Origin: an uncultured Pseudoxanthomonas sp.
GTDB lineage: Bacteria; Pseudomonadota; Gammaproteobacteria; Xanthomonadales; Xanthomonadaceae
Direction of reading: 5' to 3'
Assembly: GCF_946886695.1 (NCBI RefSeq)
Contig: NZ_CAMPJD010000015.1
Coordinates: forward strand, 1-64,000
DNA: 64,000 bases
Shown one piece after another: positions 8,247 through 16,641 of the stretch. The notes beneath the pieces were generated by a model. The model saw only the letters and a list, made by a program, of their open reading frames with translations. It did no database searches and was not told the origin of the DNA. How positions within the stretch are numbered: the first letter of the stretch is position 1; each line of letters starts with the position of its first letter. The position numbers and the translations under genes were made by a program.

Positions 8247-8350
8247 GCGGCCTCCCGTGCCGATATCGTTCCGGGGGCTGACGGGGTCGCCCCGCCGTGC
8301 CTGGCCGATGGGCGGGAGCATACCGGACCCCTCCACAGCCGGAGCCCCGC

Positions 8351-9574
8351 ATGCTGCAGACCCTCGACGTTGCCGAGCTGCGGCCCGGCATGTACGTGCA
8401 GAAGCTGCTGGGGCCGTGGATGCAGCACCCGTTCTGGCGCACCTCGTTCGTGCTGGACGAGGCGCGGCTGGTGCAGCTGCAGGACAGCGGTGTGGAGCAG
8501 GTGGTGGTCGACCTGTCGCGCAGTCATGGGGACGGAGAAGACGGCGGCGAAGAAGAGGCCGTTCCCGCGCCCGTCGACGCCGTGCCCGTGGCTGAACCGG
8601 CGGAAGCGCGGCGACGCCTCATCGTGCCCGACAGCACGGTCAGCCTGGCCTCGGAACTGGCCCGCGCCCGCCGCATCTGCGACGAGGGCCGTGAAGCCGT
8701 GGAAGCCATGTTCCGCGAAGTGCGGCTGGGCAATGGCGTGGATGCCGGCTGCGTACTGCCCCTGCTGGACGAGATCACCGGTTCGGTCGATCGCCACCCC
8801 ACGGCGCTGGTCAGCGTGGCGCGGCTGAAGGACGCCGACAGCTACACCTACCTGCACTCGGTTGCCGTCGGCGCGTTGATGGCCATGCTGGCGCGGCAGC
8901 TGCAGTTGCCGGAGGACCAGGTGCGCGATGCGGCGCTGGGCGGCCTGCTGCACGACATGGGCAAGGCCATGCTGCCGCAGGAGGTACTGAACAAGCCCGG
9001 CAAGCTGACCGATGAAGAGTTCGACCTCGTCCGCCAACACCCGGTCCATGGCGAACGGCTGCTGCGCGAAGGTGGCGTGACCCAGGAGGCGATCCTGCAC
9101 ATCGCCCGCCACCATCACGAGAAGGTCAATGGCACCGGCTATCCGCAGCGGATGTCTGCTGCGGAGCTGCCGCTGCTGACCCGCATGAGTGCCATCTGCG
9201 ACGTCTACGACGCCATCACCTCCGACCGTCCGTACAAGGCCGGCTGGGATCCGGCAGAGTCGCTCCGCCGCATGGCCAGTTGGCAGGGCCATTTCGACGA
9301 GATGCTGATGAAGGCGTTCGTGCGCAGCATCGGCATCTACCCGATCGGCGCCCTGGTGCGGTTGTCCAGCGATCGCCTGGCGGTGGTGGTGGAACAGAAC
9401 CCGGCCACGTTGCTGGCGCCGCGCGTGCGCGTGTTCTATTCCGCCAAGTCGCGCACGCACCTGCTGAGGGTCGACGTGGACCTGGCCACCGCGGGTGATC
9501 GCGAGCGCATCGTCGGCGTGGAATCGCCTGCCAAGTGGGGTTTCCGCGACCTGGAAAAACTCTGGCTGCCCTGA
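8351..9574 (+). CDS. HD-GYP domain phosphodiesterase with DUF3391 N-terminus
   Basis: 407 residues from the ATG at 8351. The first ~130 residues (LDVAELRPGMYVQKLLG, WMQHPFW, VVVDLSRS) are the DUF3391 region that often precedes HD-GYP. The HD-GYP core follows: LLHDMGK (about 201), HPVHGERLL, HHHEKVNGTGYP and DVYDAITSDRPY. Enzymes of this type degrade cyclic-di-GMP, lowering biofilm and adhesion signals. All metal ligands appear present. An acidic linker (residues ~58-72) separates the domains. Confidence 0.93.
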   Translation: MLQTLDVAELRPGMYVQKLLGPWMQHPFWRTSFVLDEARLVQLQDSGVEQVVVDLSRSHGDGEDGGEEEAVPAPVDAVPVAEPAEARRRLIVPDSTVSLASELARARRICDEGREAVEAMFREVRLGNGVDAGCVLPLLDEITGSVDRHPTALVSVARLKDADSYTYLHSVAVGALMAMLARQLQLPEDQVRDAALGGLLHDMGKAMLPQEVLNKPGKLTDEEFDLVRQHPVHGERLLREGGVTQEAILHIARHHHEKVNGTGYPQRMSAAELPLLTRMSAICDVYDAITSDRPYKAGWDPAESLRRMASWQGHFDEMLMKAFVRSIGIYPIGALVRLSSDRLAVVVEQNPATLLAPRVRVFYSAKSRTHLLRVDVDLATAGDRERIVGVESPAKWGFRDLEKLWLP

Positions 9575-9646
9575 GCGCCTGTCGCTGTCGATCCCGGCCG
9601 CACCCGTTCGTCGCAAGGTCAGTTCCCATGCCCCAGGAGGCAGACC

Positions 9647-10018
9647 ATGCGATTCCTTTCGATGATCCGGATCGACGAAACCACGGGCCAGCAGCCCAGC
9701 GAGCGCCTGATGACCGACATGATGGCGCTCATCGGCGAGATGTCCGCAGCAGGCATCCTGCTCGATACCGCAGGCCTGCTGCCCACCGCGCAAGGCGCCC
9801 GCGTCCGCTCGCGCTTCGGCGACGTCCGGGTCACCGATGGCCCGTTCACCGAGGCGAAGGAGGTCATCGGCGGCTATGCGATCCTGCGTGCCGATTCGCT
9901 CGACGATGCCATCGCCCACACCCGCCGTTTCCTCGACGTGCATGGCGATGAATGGGACATCGAGTGCGAAGTACGCCCCATCGAGGAACCGCCCGCCAAC
10001 GCCCTCATCGCCGGCTGA
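9647..10018 (+). CDS. YciI-related protein with DGPF motif
   Basis: 123 residues. It has the YCII fold pattern MRFLSMIRID...LIGEMSAAGILLDTAGLLP and the signature VTDGPFTEAKEVIGGYAIL, which places it in the DGPFAETKE group of YciI-like proteins. These are small ferredoxin-like proteins of unknown reaction, often next to ECF sigma factors, VOC and GFA genes. Here a GFA gene follows after 16 bases, so the two form a likely operon. GGAGGC lies about 8 bases upstream of the start. Confidence 0.87.
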   Translation: MRFLSMIRIDETTGQQPSERLMTDMMALIGEMSAAGILLDTAGLLPTAQGARVRSRFGDVRVTDGPFTEAKEVIGGYAILRADSLDDAIAHTRRFLDVHGDEWDIECEVRPIEEPPANALIAG

Positions 10019-10034
10019 CCCGAGGAGAAGCCCC

Positions 10035-10457
10035 ATGCAGACCTATACCGGCAGTTGCCATTGCGGCGCCGTGCGCTTCGAGTGCGACCTCGACCTCGCC
10101 GCCGGCACGCGTCGCTGCAACTGCAGCTTCTGCCTGAAGACGCGCATGTGGAAGGTGTTCGCCCTCGGCGACGGCTTCCGCCTGCTCCACGGCGCCGACG
10201 CCCTGTCGGATTACCAGGCCCACGCTTCGGAATGGCCGGCCGGCCATGTGCACCACTACTTCTGCCGCCATTGCGGTGTGCGCGGTTTCAGCAAGGGATA
10301 TCTGGAGATGGCGCCCTTCAACGGCTGGTTCCACGCCGTCAACGTTGCCACCCTGGACGGAATGGACGATGCACGGTTCGCTGCCATCCCCGTGCAGTAC
10401 GAGGATGGGCGCCACGACGACTGGGACCATCCGCCGGCATCGCCGTCGTACCTGTAG
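10035..10457 (+). CDS. GFA-family (CENP-V) zinc protein
   Basis: 140 residues from the ATG at 10035, behind a GAGGAGAAG ribosome site. The GFA cysteines are in place: GSCHCGAVRFEC, RRCNCSFCLKT and HHYFCRHCGVRGF. Family members bind zinc and were first linked to glutathione-formaldehyde adducts, though most have no proven activity. The ending (HDDWDHPPASPSYL) corresponds to the normal family C-terminus that the first GFA gene at 8 kb has lost. The gene follows the YciI-like gene. Confidence 0.9.
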   Translation: MQTYTGSCHCGAVRFECDLDLAAGTRRCNCSFCLKTRMWKVFALGDGFRLLHGADALSDYQAHASEWPAGHVHHYFCRHCGVRGFSKGYLEMAPFNGWFHAVNVATLDGMDDARFAAIPVQYEDGRHDDWDHPPASPSYL

Positions 10458-10550
10458 ATGCCGGCCCGGCGTGGACTTCCGGCACGTGTCCCGCGCGCGG
10501 ACCTCCCCCATGATCGCCTTCCATCGATGACGCGACCGAAGGCGAACGCC

Positions 10551-10985
10551 ATGTCACTGCTGTCCCTCGTCCTGGCCGCCGCCAGTGCTTCCGCTCCGGC
10601 CACGCCTGCAGCCGATCCCGCCACGCTCGCTGCCATCGAGGCGACCTGCTTCGACTACGTCGACGGCCAACTGGAAGGCGACCCGGCGCGCGTGGCGCGC
10701 GCGCTGCATCCGGACCTGGCCAAGCGCGCCGTGATCGGCGATACGCCGGACGAGCGCCTCGGCCTGCGCCGCATGTCGAAGGAAGAACTGGTCAGCCTGA
10801 CCCGGCAGGGCGTGCTGAAAACGCCGAAGGAGGCCTGGAACCGCACCTGCCGCGTACTCGACGTCACCGCCGAGACGGCCGCCGTGCGCCTGGAGACCCC
10901 GTGGTTCGTCGACCACTTCCACATGGGGCGGTTCGATGGACGCTGGATCATCGTCAATGCGCTGTGGCATTCGAAGCCGCGCTGA
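10551..10985 (+). CDS. NTF2-like (lumazine-binding type) secreted protein
   Basis: 144 residues from the ATG at 10551; an ATG at 10527 is also in frame. The start MSLLSLVLAAASASA looks like a signal peptide. The rest (AAIEATCFDYVDGQLEGD, ALHPDLAKRAV, WFVDHFHMGRFDGRWIIVNALW) matches the NTF2-like 'putative lumazine-binding' family, a cone-shaped fold used by many small enzymes and binding proteins. The ligand is unknown. The gene converges with the membrane protein at 10989, only 3 bases away. Confidence 0.78.
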   Translation: MSLLSLVLAAASASAPATPAADPATLAAIEATCFDYVDGQLEGDPARVARALHPDLAKRAVIGDTPDERLGLRRMSKEELVSLTRQGVLKTPKEAWNRTCRVLDVTAETAAVRLETPWFVDHFHMGRFDGRWIIVNALWHSKPR

Positions 10986-10988
10986 TGC

Positions 10989-11558
10989 TCAGCCGGTGCG
11001 CTGCACCGCCGCCTTGTCGAACAGCGCCGCACTCAGCAGCCACACCGCCCCGCAGATTCCAGTAAGCACGAGCACGAATGCCGCCGGTTCGTGCACGCCC
11101 ATCATCAGGGTGGCGATGCCCGCCAGTGCTTGCATCGCGGCCATCGTCGCCAGCGTGATCGACATGCCGCGTGGGCGCAGCCCTGAGAGGAGAGCGCCCA
11201 CGCCTCCCATCACCAGCACACCCATGAACAGCAGATTCGCCGGGTGTTCCGGTTCACCCACGATGCCCACGGCCAGGTTCGCCCACACCAGCAGGAACGC
11301 CGCACCGATCGCGATCACGCTCGCGGCCAGGTAGGCCGGCACGCGCGCGACCCGCGCCATCGCTTCGAACGCGAGGCAGGCGATCAGCAGCATGGCGCCG
11401 AACAGCGCGAAATCGGATGCCGTCCACGCGACGTCGGCGGTGAACTGCATCGCCACCCAGGGCAGCAGCAACAGAGCAGCGGCACCGCCCCACGCCAGGG
11501 AACGCAGCAGGCGGATCCAGGGTGTCGCGTCAGGCAGGGTGTCGCTCGTCATCGTCAT
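10989..11558 (-). CDS. Conserved integral membrane protein
   Basis: 189 residues with about six hydrophobic segments. The stretch WANLAVGIVGEPEHPANLLF in the middle is a recognisable signature of an uncharacterised membrane family seen in many proteobacteria. No catalytic motif is visible. It follows the NTF2-like gene at 11.6-12.2 kb by 87 bases on the same strand and may be in its operon. Function unknown. Confidence 0.7.
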   Translation of the reverse strand: MTMTSDTLPDATPWIRLLRSLAWGGAAALLLLPWVAMQFTADVAWTASDFALFGAMLLIACLAFEAMARVARVPAYLAASVIAIGAAFLLVWANLAVGIVGEPEHPANLLFMGVLVMGGVGALLSGLRPRGMSITLATMAAMQALAGIATLMMGVHEPAAFVLVLTGICGAVWLLSAALFDKAAVQRTG

Positions 11559-11645
11559 GTCTCCCGGATCCCCGGCGGGGTAGCGGGGACATGCTGGGGT
11601 GGCGTGATGGGCCGGCGGCGGAGGCTGTGTGAAGCCAGTGCGAAG

Positions 11646-12161
11646 TCACGGTGCCGCCGCGGCCGCCCGGTGCGCGTAGCTCAGTACCCGGGTGACCTGC
11701 CAGTGGCCATCGCGTTCGCGCCAGATCATCACGAAGTCGGCTTCGCCTTCGCAGGTGGCGGACGACAGCGCGCAGAACCGGTGCGTGCCCTGCGCGATCG
11801 CGCCGAAGCCCTTGATCGGGAACACCGCCAGCGTGCCCGGTACGCGTTCGCGCCGATAGTTGCCGCACACGTTGGCGCGTGTGCGCTCGATCATCTCGTC
11901 GCGGGTCCAGGTGACGCCGCCGTTGTCGTGGTAGAACTCCACGGCCTCGTCGAAGTAGGCGGCGTGCTTCACCAGTTGCGCGGGGTCGGCGCAGGTGTTG
12001 AAGGTATCGAACACCGCCGTGTCCAGTGCATCGATCACCTGTGTGAGCTGTTCAGGCGTGCGCTCGGCCGCAGCGGCGGACTCCACCGCGCCGAACAGCA
12101 GCACGGTGACCATCAGGCCCGACAGCGCGGCCTTCGCCACGCGTGACCGAACGGCGCTCAT
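11646..12161 (-). CDS. Secreted NTF2-like (DUF4440-type) protein
   Basis: 171 residues from the ATG at 12161. A signal peptide (AALSGLMVTVLLFGAVESAAAAE) is followed by an NTF2-like domain: IDALDTAVFDTFNTC, YFDEAVEFYHDNGGVTWTRDE, HRFCALSSATC and WRERDGHWQVTRVLSY. This resembles DUF4440/SnoaL-like proteins; no enzyme activity can be assigned. Its start overlaps the end of the upstream 74-residue membrane gene by 4 bases, so the pair is coupled. Confidence 0.75.
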   Translation of the reverse strand: MSAVRSRVAKAALSGLMVTVLLFGAVESAAAAERTPEQLTQVIDALDTAVFDTFNTCADPAQLVKHAAYFDEAVEFYHDNGGVTWTRDEMIERTRANVCGNYRRERVPGTLAVFPIKGFGAIAQGTHRFCALSSATCEGEADFVMIWRERDGHWQVTRVLSYAHRAAAAAP

Positions 12162-12382
12162 GCCGACACCAGCGGTGCGCGCGGACGCCCGCCCAGCAGC
12201 CGCGCCGGCAGCATCAGCACGGCGTGCAGGAACGAGAACAGGGCGGAGAAGGTGATGCCCACCAGACGGAACGGCAGCGACAGCAGCCACACCAGCGGCC
12301 ACGCCACCAGCGCCAGCAGGGCGAGCGGCCAGCACAGGACGAACAACAGGCACCAGGCGAGCAGGGCGATGAGGGTCTTCAC
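12158..12382 (-). CDS. Small hydrophobic membrane protein
   Basis: 74 residues, almost wholly hydrophobic (two or three membrane spans: LIALLAWCLLFVLCWPLALL, WPLVWLLSLPFRLVG, FSFLHAVLML), with a basic tail ARLLGGRPRAP. No family is recognised. It overlaps the next gene by ATGA, and a GAGCCTCTCC-type purine-rich site precedes the start on the minus strand. It may anchor or export the NTF2-like partner, but this is only inferred from coupling. Confidence 0.6.
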   Translation of the reverse strand: MKTLIALLAWCLLFVLCWPLALLALVAWPLVWLLSLPFRLVGITFSALFSFLHAVLMLPARLLGGRPRAPLVSA

Positions 12383-12534
12383 GGAGAGGCTCCTTGGGTC
12401 GGCGCGCCACCAACGGGCGACAGGCCGTCAGCGTGCCGGGGCAGGATGTAGCGGGCAATGCGCGCGCGACGAAAGCACGGCACGGGCGACCAAGCCCGGT
12501 GCACGGTGGACGAAACGTCTGCGCGCCCTGCTGC

Positions 12535-12894
12535 TCAGTCCGCAGCGTTGATCGTCTGCAGCAGCTGGGTGACCCGGTAGGGCTTGGGCAGGTAGCGCAC
12601 GCGGTCCGGCAGCGGCGGCAGTTCCGCGCGCGGATGGCCCGAGGCGAGGATCACGCGGGCGTCGGGGTGCAGGGCAGCGGCTTCCCGGGCCACATCGATG
12701 CCGGAGATGTGGCCCGGCATGGCCACGTCCGAGATCACGACGTCGAAATGCGTCCCGTCATGCAGGCAGGCCATGGCCTTCTGGCCATCGATGGCCGTCA
12801 CGACCTCGAACCCGGCGATCTCGAACGCATCCGAAAGGATGTCGAGCAGGTCGGCTTCGTCGTCGATCAGCAGCAGGCGTCTGGCGTCGGTCAT
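12535..12894 (-). CDS. Single-domain response regulator (CheY-like)
   Basis: 119 residues from MTDARRLLLIDDE; the longer frame from 12921 is less likely because the ATG at 12894 overlaps the stop of the upstream kinase (ATGA). Receiver landmarks are present: acidic pair D11-D12, phosphoacceptor D56 in VVISDVAMPG, and Lys in YLPKPY. There is no output domain, so it probably works by protein contacts or as a phosphate sink for the PAS kinase encoded just upstream. Confidence 0.92.
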   Translation of the reverse strand: MTDARRLLLIDDEADLLDILSDAFEIAGFEVVTAIDGQKAMACLHDGTHFDVVISDVAMPGHISGIDVAREAAALHPDARVILASGHPRAELPPLPDRVRYLPKPYRVTQLLQTINAAD

Positions 12895-14123
12895 TCGGAA
12901 TCTCGTGGGACGGGAAGGCAAACGGAAACGGTGGTGCCTTCGCCAGAGGCGCTTTTCAGTTCCGCGAATCCGCCGGACTGGCGCGCGAACCCGAACACCT
13001 GGCTCAGGCCCAGCCCGCTGCCCTTGCCAACCTCCTTTGTGGTGAAGAATGGCTCGAACACGCGTGCCTGGTCTTCCACCGGAATGCCTTCGCCGTTGTC
13101 GCTGACCCGGATGCAGATGAAGCGACCGGGTGGCGCATCCGCCGCGTGCGGGAGCGCGCAGTCTCGCAGCGTCGCCGTGATCGCGATGTGACCTCCGGAA
13201 GGCATCGCGTCGCGACTGTTGGACACCAGGTTGAGCAGGGCGGCCTCCAGTTGTTCGCGGTCGACATCGATTCCGGGCAGGTCGTCATCGAAGTGGGCAT
13301 GCAGGGTCACGCCGTCGTGGCATGCGCGTCGCAACGTGTCCATCGCATCATGGATGACGGTGGCCACCAAATGCCGTTCCGATACCAGCACGCGTCCGGT
13401 GCCGAAGGTCAGCAACTGCCGGGTGAGCAGCGCGCCACGCTCGGCCGCCCGCATCGCGCCCTGCAGATGCTTCTTCGCCTTGGGCTGCATCGTGTAGTGA
13501 TCCACGAGCTCCAGGCTGTTGATGATGATGTTGAGCAGGTTGTTGAAGTCATGCGCCAGGCCCAGCGTCAGCTTGCCGACGGCTTCCAGCTTGTGCGACT
13601 GCAGGAGCGCATCGCGGGATTGTTCCAGCCGTTCCTGGTGTTCGAGGCGGTCGGTGATGTCGCGCGTGACCTTCGCGTAGCCGACCAGCATGTCGTCCTG
13701 CCAGATGGGGTCGATCACCACGCTGGCATGGAATACGGCGCCGTCCTTGCGCACGCGCCAGCCCTCCGCCGTGAAGCGTCCCTCCTCACGCGCGATGCGG
13801 AGGCCCCGCGCGGGAGCATCGCTGGCGATGTCGTCCGGGGTGTAGAAGCGCGAGAAGTGGGTGCCGATGACTTCATCCCGGGTGTAGCCCTTGATGCGCT
13901 CGCCGCCGGTATTCCAGCTGCGCACATACCCTTCGGTGTCCAGCATGTAGATGGCGAAATCGACCACGCCGTCGATCAGCCGCTTGAGCTGCCGTTCCTC
14001 GATGTCCGGAAGGTGTCCACTGGTCCCGCTGTCCGGCGCGTCACCCACATGCGCGGGGTCACGGTCGGAATCGGGAACCGCGCTCCGATGGGGGCGGGCG
14101 AGGGACTTCGATGTATCGGGCAT
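12891..14123 (-). CDS. PAS-domain sensor histidine kinase
   Basis: 410 residues, no membrane span, so a cytoplasmic sensor. A PAS domain covers about 45-160 (FAIYMLDTEGYVRSWN, IKGYTRDEVIGTHF, WRVRKDGAVFHASVVIDPI). The HisKA box is LGLAHDFNNLLNII with phosphorylated H191, the HDFNN subtype often found in hybrid kinases. The ATP-binding part has NLVSNSRDAMPSGG, VSDNGEGIP, FEPFFTTK and GSGLGLSQVFG. It overlaps the single-domain regulator by 4 bases and follows a 91-residue gene by 18 bases, giving a three-gene operon. Confidence 0.93.
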   Translation of the reverse strand: MPDTSKSLARPHRSAVPDSDRDPAHVGDAPDSGTSGHLPDIEERQLKRLIDGVVDFAIYMLDTEGYVRSWNTGGERIKGYTRDEVIGTHFSRFYTPDDIASDAPARGLRIAREEGRFTAEGWRVRKDGAVFHASVVIDPIWQDDMLVGYAKVTRDITDRLEHQERLEQSRDALLQSHKLEAVGKLTLGLAHDFNNLLNIIINSLELVDHYTMQPKAKKHLQGAMRAAERGALLTRQLLTFGTGRVLVSERHLVATVIHDAMDTLRRACHDGVTLHAHFDDDLPGIDVDREQLEAALLNLVSNSRDAMPSGGHIAITATLRDCALPHAADAPPGRFICIRVSDNGEGIPVEDQARVFEPFFTTKEVGKGSGLGLSQVFGFARQSGGFAELKSASGEGTTVSVCLPVPRDSE

Positions 14124-14141
14124 GGCCGGCCAGCGGCGGCG

Positions 14142-14417
14142 TCAGGACGCGGGCGGCAGTTCCGCGACCGCGCGGAGCAGGGCGGTCTGGCGTTCCATCA
14201 TCCAGCGTGCGGCCCAGCCAGCGCCGGCATCCAGCGAACGTACTGCCACCTGCTCCTGCGAAATACCCTTGCCGGAGATCAGGATCCTGGCCATCCATCC
14301 CTGTCGTTCGGGGCCGATCTCGACGATGGGTTGGCCATGGCAGACGAGGGTTCTTCGTTGATCCTCCACTCTCCACGAGAAGCCATCCGGCAAAGGTGCT
14401 GATATGCGCGTGGACAC
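14142..14417 (-). CDS. Hypothetical protein, first gene of PAS-kinase operon
   Basis: 91 residues, no membrane span or signal peptide. Sequence includes FSWRVEDQRRTLVCHGQPIVEIGPE and WAARWMMERQTALL. I recognise no family. It ends 18 bases before the kinase start on the same strand and so probably belongs to the same transcript; a regulatory or ligand-supplying role for the kinase is possible but not shown. Confidence 0.6.
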   Translation of the reverse strand: MSTRISAPLPDGFSWRVEDQRRTLVCHGQPIVEIGPERQGWMARILISGKGISQEQVAVRSLDAGAGWAARWMMERQTALLRAVAELPPAS

Positions 14418-14554
14418 GGTGGTTTCCCCTCAGGCGTGCGCCACCCTCGCATGAATGGCGTTCCTGACGCGTGACGACGCGCACCGCAGAGCACGCAGCA
14501 CCCCACAGGAACGCGGGCTTCACCTGTGCCCCGCGCGCCTGAACGCGCGCGCGC

Positions 14555-14818
14555 TCACGTCGGTGGCGTGTAGTCCGCCAGCACTTCGCCATCCACCGAG
14601 ACCAGCCGGTCCAGACGGATGCGTTCGCCGGTGTCGAGTTCGGCATACTCGCTGCCCCCGTTCGCGTACAGCGCGATGATCCGTGCATTGCGTTGTTGCG
14701 GCACGCCGTCTTCATCCATGAACCGGAGCGAGGCCGTGCGGCGCCGGGTCGCCGTGGCTTCCAGTACGTCGTGGAATTCGCAGCTGATCGGTGCGTAAGG
14801 TGTGGAGGGCCGGGTCAT
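14555..14818 (-). CDS. Rho-binding antiterminator (Rof/YaeO-like)
   Basis: 87 residues. It has the Rof pattern: YAPISCEFHDVLEATATRRR at the start (YxPIxC..hD.LE in Rof), a middle strand with GSEYAELDTGERIRL and RLVSVDGE near the end. Rof of E. coli binds Rho and blocks its loading on RNA. An extra loop (MDEDGVPQQRNARI) is somewhat longer than in E. coli. The gene diverges from the AraC-type regulator with about 100 bases between the starts. Confidence 0.7.
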   Translation of the reverse strand: MTRPSTPYAPISCEFHDVLEATATRRRTASLRFMDEDGVPQQRNARIIALYANGGSEYAELDTGERIRLDRLVSVDGEVLADYTPPT

Positions 14819-14918
14819 GGGCGTTGGTCCTGGGCAGGTGGGCGGGCAGGGCACGGGGTGGAGTATCGTGCGCCCGGATAACGCCGGGAAGGGAGCCGCT
14901 CGCCATGGAATACGCCAC

Positions 14919-15428
14919 GTGAGCACACCGTTACAAGAACAAGGCCGTGCGCGCCAGGATCCCGACCTGCTGCGTCGCCTGCTGAGGGCGAAGGACCGGA
15001 TGGATGCCGCCTCGCACGAGGCCTGGCCTGTGCAGCGCCTCGCGCGCGTGAGCCATGTGTCCGAGGCGCACTTCGCACGCTCGTTCAAGGAAGCCTTCGG
15101 CATTCCACCGCACCGCTACCTGCTGACGCGCCGCATCGAGCGCGCCAAGGCGCTGCTGCGCGACACCGATACACCCATCCTCGACATTGCCCTGCAGACC
15201 GGCTGGAACAGCCTGGGCACGTTCGGCCGCACCTTCCGCGACATCACCGGCGAAAGCCCCGGTGCACTGCGCGCGCGTGAACAGGCCGCCCACCACGCGC
15301 TGGAGTGCGTGCCGCACTGCTATGTCAGCGCCGCCTACCGGCCGGGCCTCACCACCGCAGTTTCGGAGAAGCGACGGCAGGAGGGCGGTGATACAAAAGC
15401 GCCCTCATCCACGCAGGAGGTTCCATGA
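14919..15428 (+). CDS. AraC-family transcriptional regulator
   Basis: 169 residues from a GTG at 14919; no in-frame ATG near the domain start fits better. A double helix-turn-helix fills the middle: AWPVQRLARVSHVSEAHFAR, FKEAFGIPPHRYLLTRRIERA, then ILDIALQTGWNSLGTFGRTF and ITGESPGALR. The C-terminal ~45 residues are unique (CVPHCYVSAAYRPG) and there is no large ligand domain. The stop overlaps the VOC gene start by 4 bases, so it probably controls the VOC-YciI module. Confidence 0.85.
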   Translation: MSTPLQEQGRARQDPDLLRRLLRAKDRMDAASHEAWPVQRLARVSHVSEAHFARSFKEAFGIPPHRYLLTRRIERAKALLRDTDTPILDIALQTGWNSLGTFGRTFRDITGESPGALRAREQAAHHALECVPHCYVSAAYRPGLTTAVSEKRRQEGGDTKAPSSTQEVP

Positions 15429-15841
15429 GTCAGGGTATCGGGGTGGTCGGTCTGTATGTCCGCGATCAGGACGAAGCACTGACGTTCTATGTCGACAAGG
15501 TCGGGTTCCGCGTGCACACCGATGCACGCAACGGCGACTATCGCTGGCTGACCGTGCAGCATCCGGACCAGCCATCCGTGCAGCTCGGCCTGTTCAAGGC
15601 GCAGGTGCCGGTGCTGGACGACGCCACCGCACAGGCGGTCAACGAGATCGTCGCCAAGGGCGCCATGCCGCCGCTGGTGCTCAACGTGGACGACTGCCGC
15701 GCCGAGTACGAGCGCATGCGAGCCAACGGCGTGGAGTTCACCCAGCCACCGGAAGCGCGCTACGGCAATGTCGATGCCAACTTCCGCGACCCCTCGGGGA
15801 ACGGCTGGAAGATGATCGAGTCCCGGCGCGCGCCGCACTGA
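15425..15841 (+). CDS. VOC-family (glyoxalase-like) protein
   Basis: 138 residues. One VOC module pair: GIGVVGLYVRDQDEALTFYVDKVGF at the start and FRDPSGNGWKMIESR at the end, with LTVQHPDQPSVQLGLF between. Family members include glyoxalases, dioxygenases and antibiotic-binding proteins; here the substrate is unknown. It is translationally coupled to the AraC-type regulator and followed by a small membrane gene and a YciI-like gene. Confidence 0.88.
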   Translation: MSQGIGVVGLYVRDQDEALTFYVDKVGFRVHTDARNGDYRWLTVQHPDQPSVQLGLFKAQVPVLDDATAQAVNEIVAKGAMPPLVLNVDDCRAEYERMRANGVEFTQPPEARYGNVDANFRDPSGNGWKMIESRRAPH

Positions 15842-15879
15842 CTGTCCACGCCATCGTGTCGCTTGCACAGGAGATCGCT

Positions 15880-16098
15880 ATGAACGGGAGCGCGTGGATC
15901 CGTCAGTTCCACCGTTGGCTGTCCATCACCTTCACGTTGGCGGTCATCGCCAACCTGCTGGTCATGGGGCAGGAAAAGATCGCGCTGTATGTCGGGCTGT
16001 TCACGCTGCTGCCGTTGGCGTTGCTGCTGCTCACGTGCCTGTATCTGTTCGCGCTGCCGTATCTTGTGAAGCGGCGCAGCGGCGCAAGCAGCGGGTAG
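15880..16098 (+). CDS. Small two-span membrane protein
   Basis: 72 residues with two hydrophobic segments (WLSITFTLAVIANLLVMG and VGLFTLLPLALLLLTCLYLFALPYLV) and a short basic tail. AGGAGA lies about 7 bases before the ATG. Similar short proteins accompany VOC genes in related bacteria, but no function is known to me. Confidence 0.7.
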   Translation: MNGSAWIRQFHRWLSITFTLAVIANLLVMGQEKIALYVGLFTLLPLALLLLTCLYLFALPYLVKRRSGASSG

Positions 16099-16145
16099 GT
16101 CGACGCGCGACCGGTTCCGTCACCCCACCCAGCAGAGGACGCCCG

Positions 16146-16484
16146 ATGAAGTATCTGATTTCCTTTCCCAGTGCTGCGATGGTCGTATCCGGCGACGAAC
16201 TTGAAGCGGCGGGTCGCGAGTCGCGCGCGGTGATCGAGCAGGCGAAAGTCGCGGGGGTGTACGTCTTCGGCGGAGGCATCGACGAGGGCGTGCCTCCGGT
16301 GCTCGTGTCGGGCGATGGCGCTGTCGCTGAGGGCGGATACCCATGGGCGCCGCCGCTCAACGGTGGTTTCACCGTACTCGAACTGTCATCCCGCGAGGAG
16401 GCCATCGCCTGGGCGGCGCGCATCGCGAAGGCGTGTCGCTGCGATCAGGAACTGCGGGTGTTCATGTTCGATCCGGCGTCGTGA
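16146..16484 (+). CDS. YciI-family protein
   Basis: 112 residues behind an AGAGGA ribosome site. MKYLISFPSAAMVV..., VYVFGGGIDEG, LNGGFTVLELSSREEAIAWAARIAKACRC is the YCII pattern (small ferredoxin-like fold). It ends the AraC-VOC-membrane-YciI run. Family members lack agreed functions; some are dehalogenase-like or fused to sigma factors. Confidence 0.82.
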   Translation: MKYLISFPSAAMVVSGDELEAAGRESRAVIEQAKVAGVYVFGGGIDEGVPPVLVSGDGAVAEGGYPWAPPLNGGFTVLELSSREEAIAWAARIAKACRCDQELRVFMFDPAS

Positions 16485-16505
16485 GGCGGTGGGCGCGCGG
16501 TCAGC

Positions 16506-16592
16506 GGGATAGGTTCGGCTGAGCCTGCGAAGTCCAACATCGGAGTGTCGGACGATGCGCGATGTTGGGCTTCACTTCGTTCAGCACACGCT
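16506..16592. repeat. Palindromic repeat, family D
   Basis: GATAGGTT...GAGCCTGCGAAG...CCAACATC is followed by the inverse arm GCGCGATGTTGGGCTTCAC. Two further copies lie at 25.6 and 25.7 kb. It fills most of the gap between the YciI and arr genes. Confidence 0.8.
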
Positions 16593-16641
16593 ATGGCGTG
16601 TGTTCTCCCCTGACTATGCGATATGCGCAGGCGGTCGCGTC

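Noticed and set aside
6675..8336. Open frame of 553 codons on the minus strand
   Set aside because: Only its first ~130 codons resemble a protein family (GFA); the rest is antisense to a well-supported amidohydrolase and arises from the 7-bp shift.
9110..9150. Asn in place of Asp in the HD-GYP motif HHEKVNGTGYP
   Set aside because: Asn at this place is common among HD-GYP proteins, so it does not point to loss of activity.
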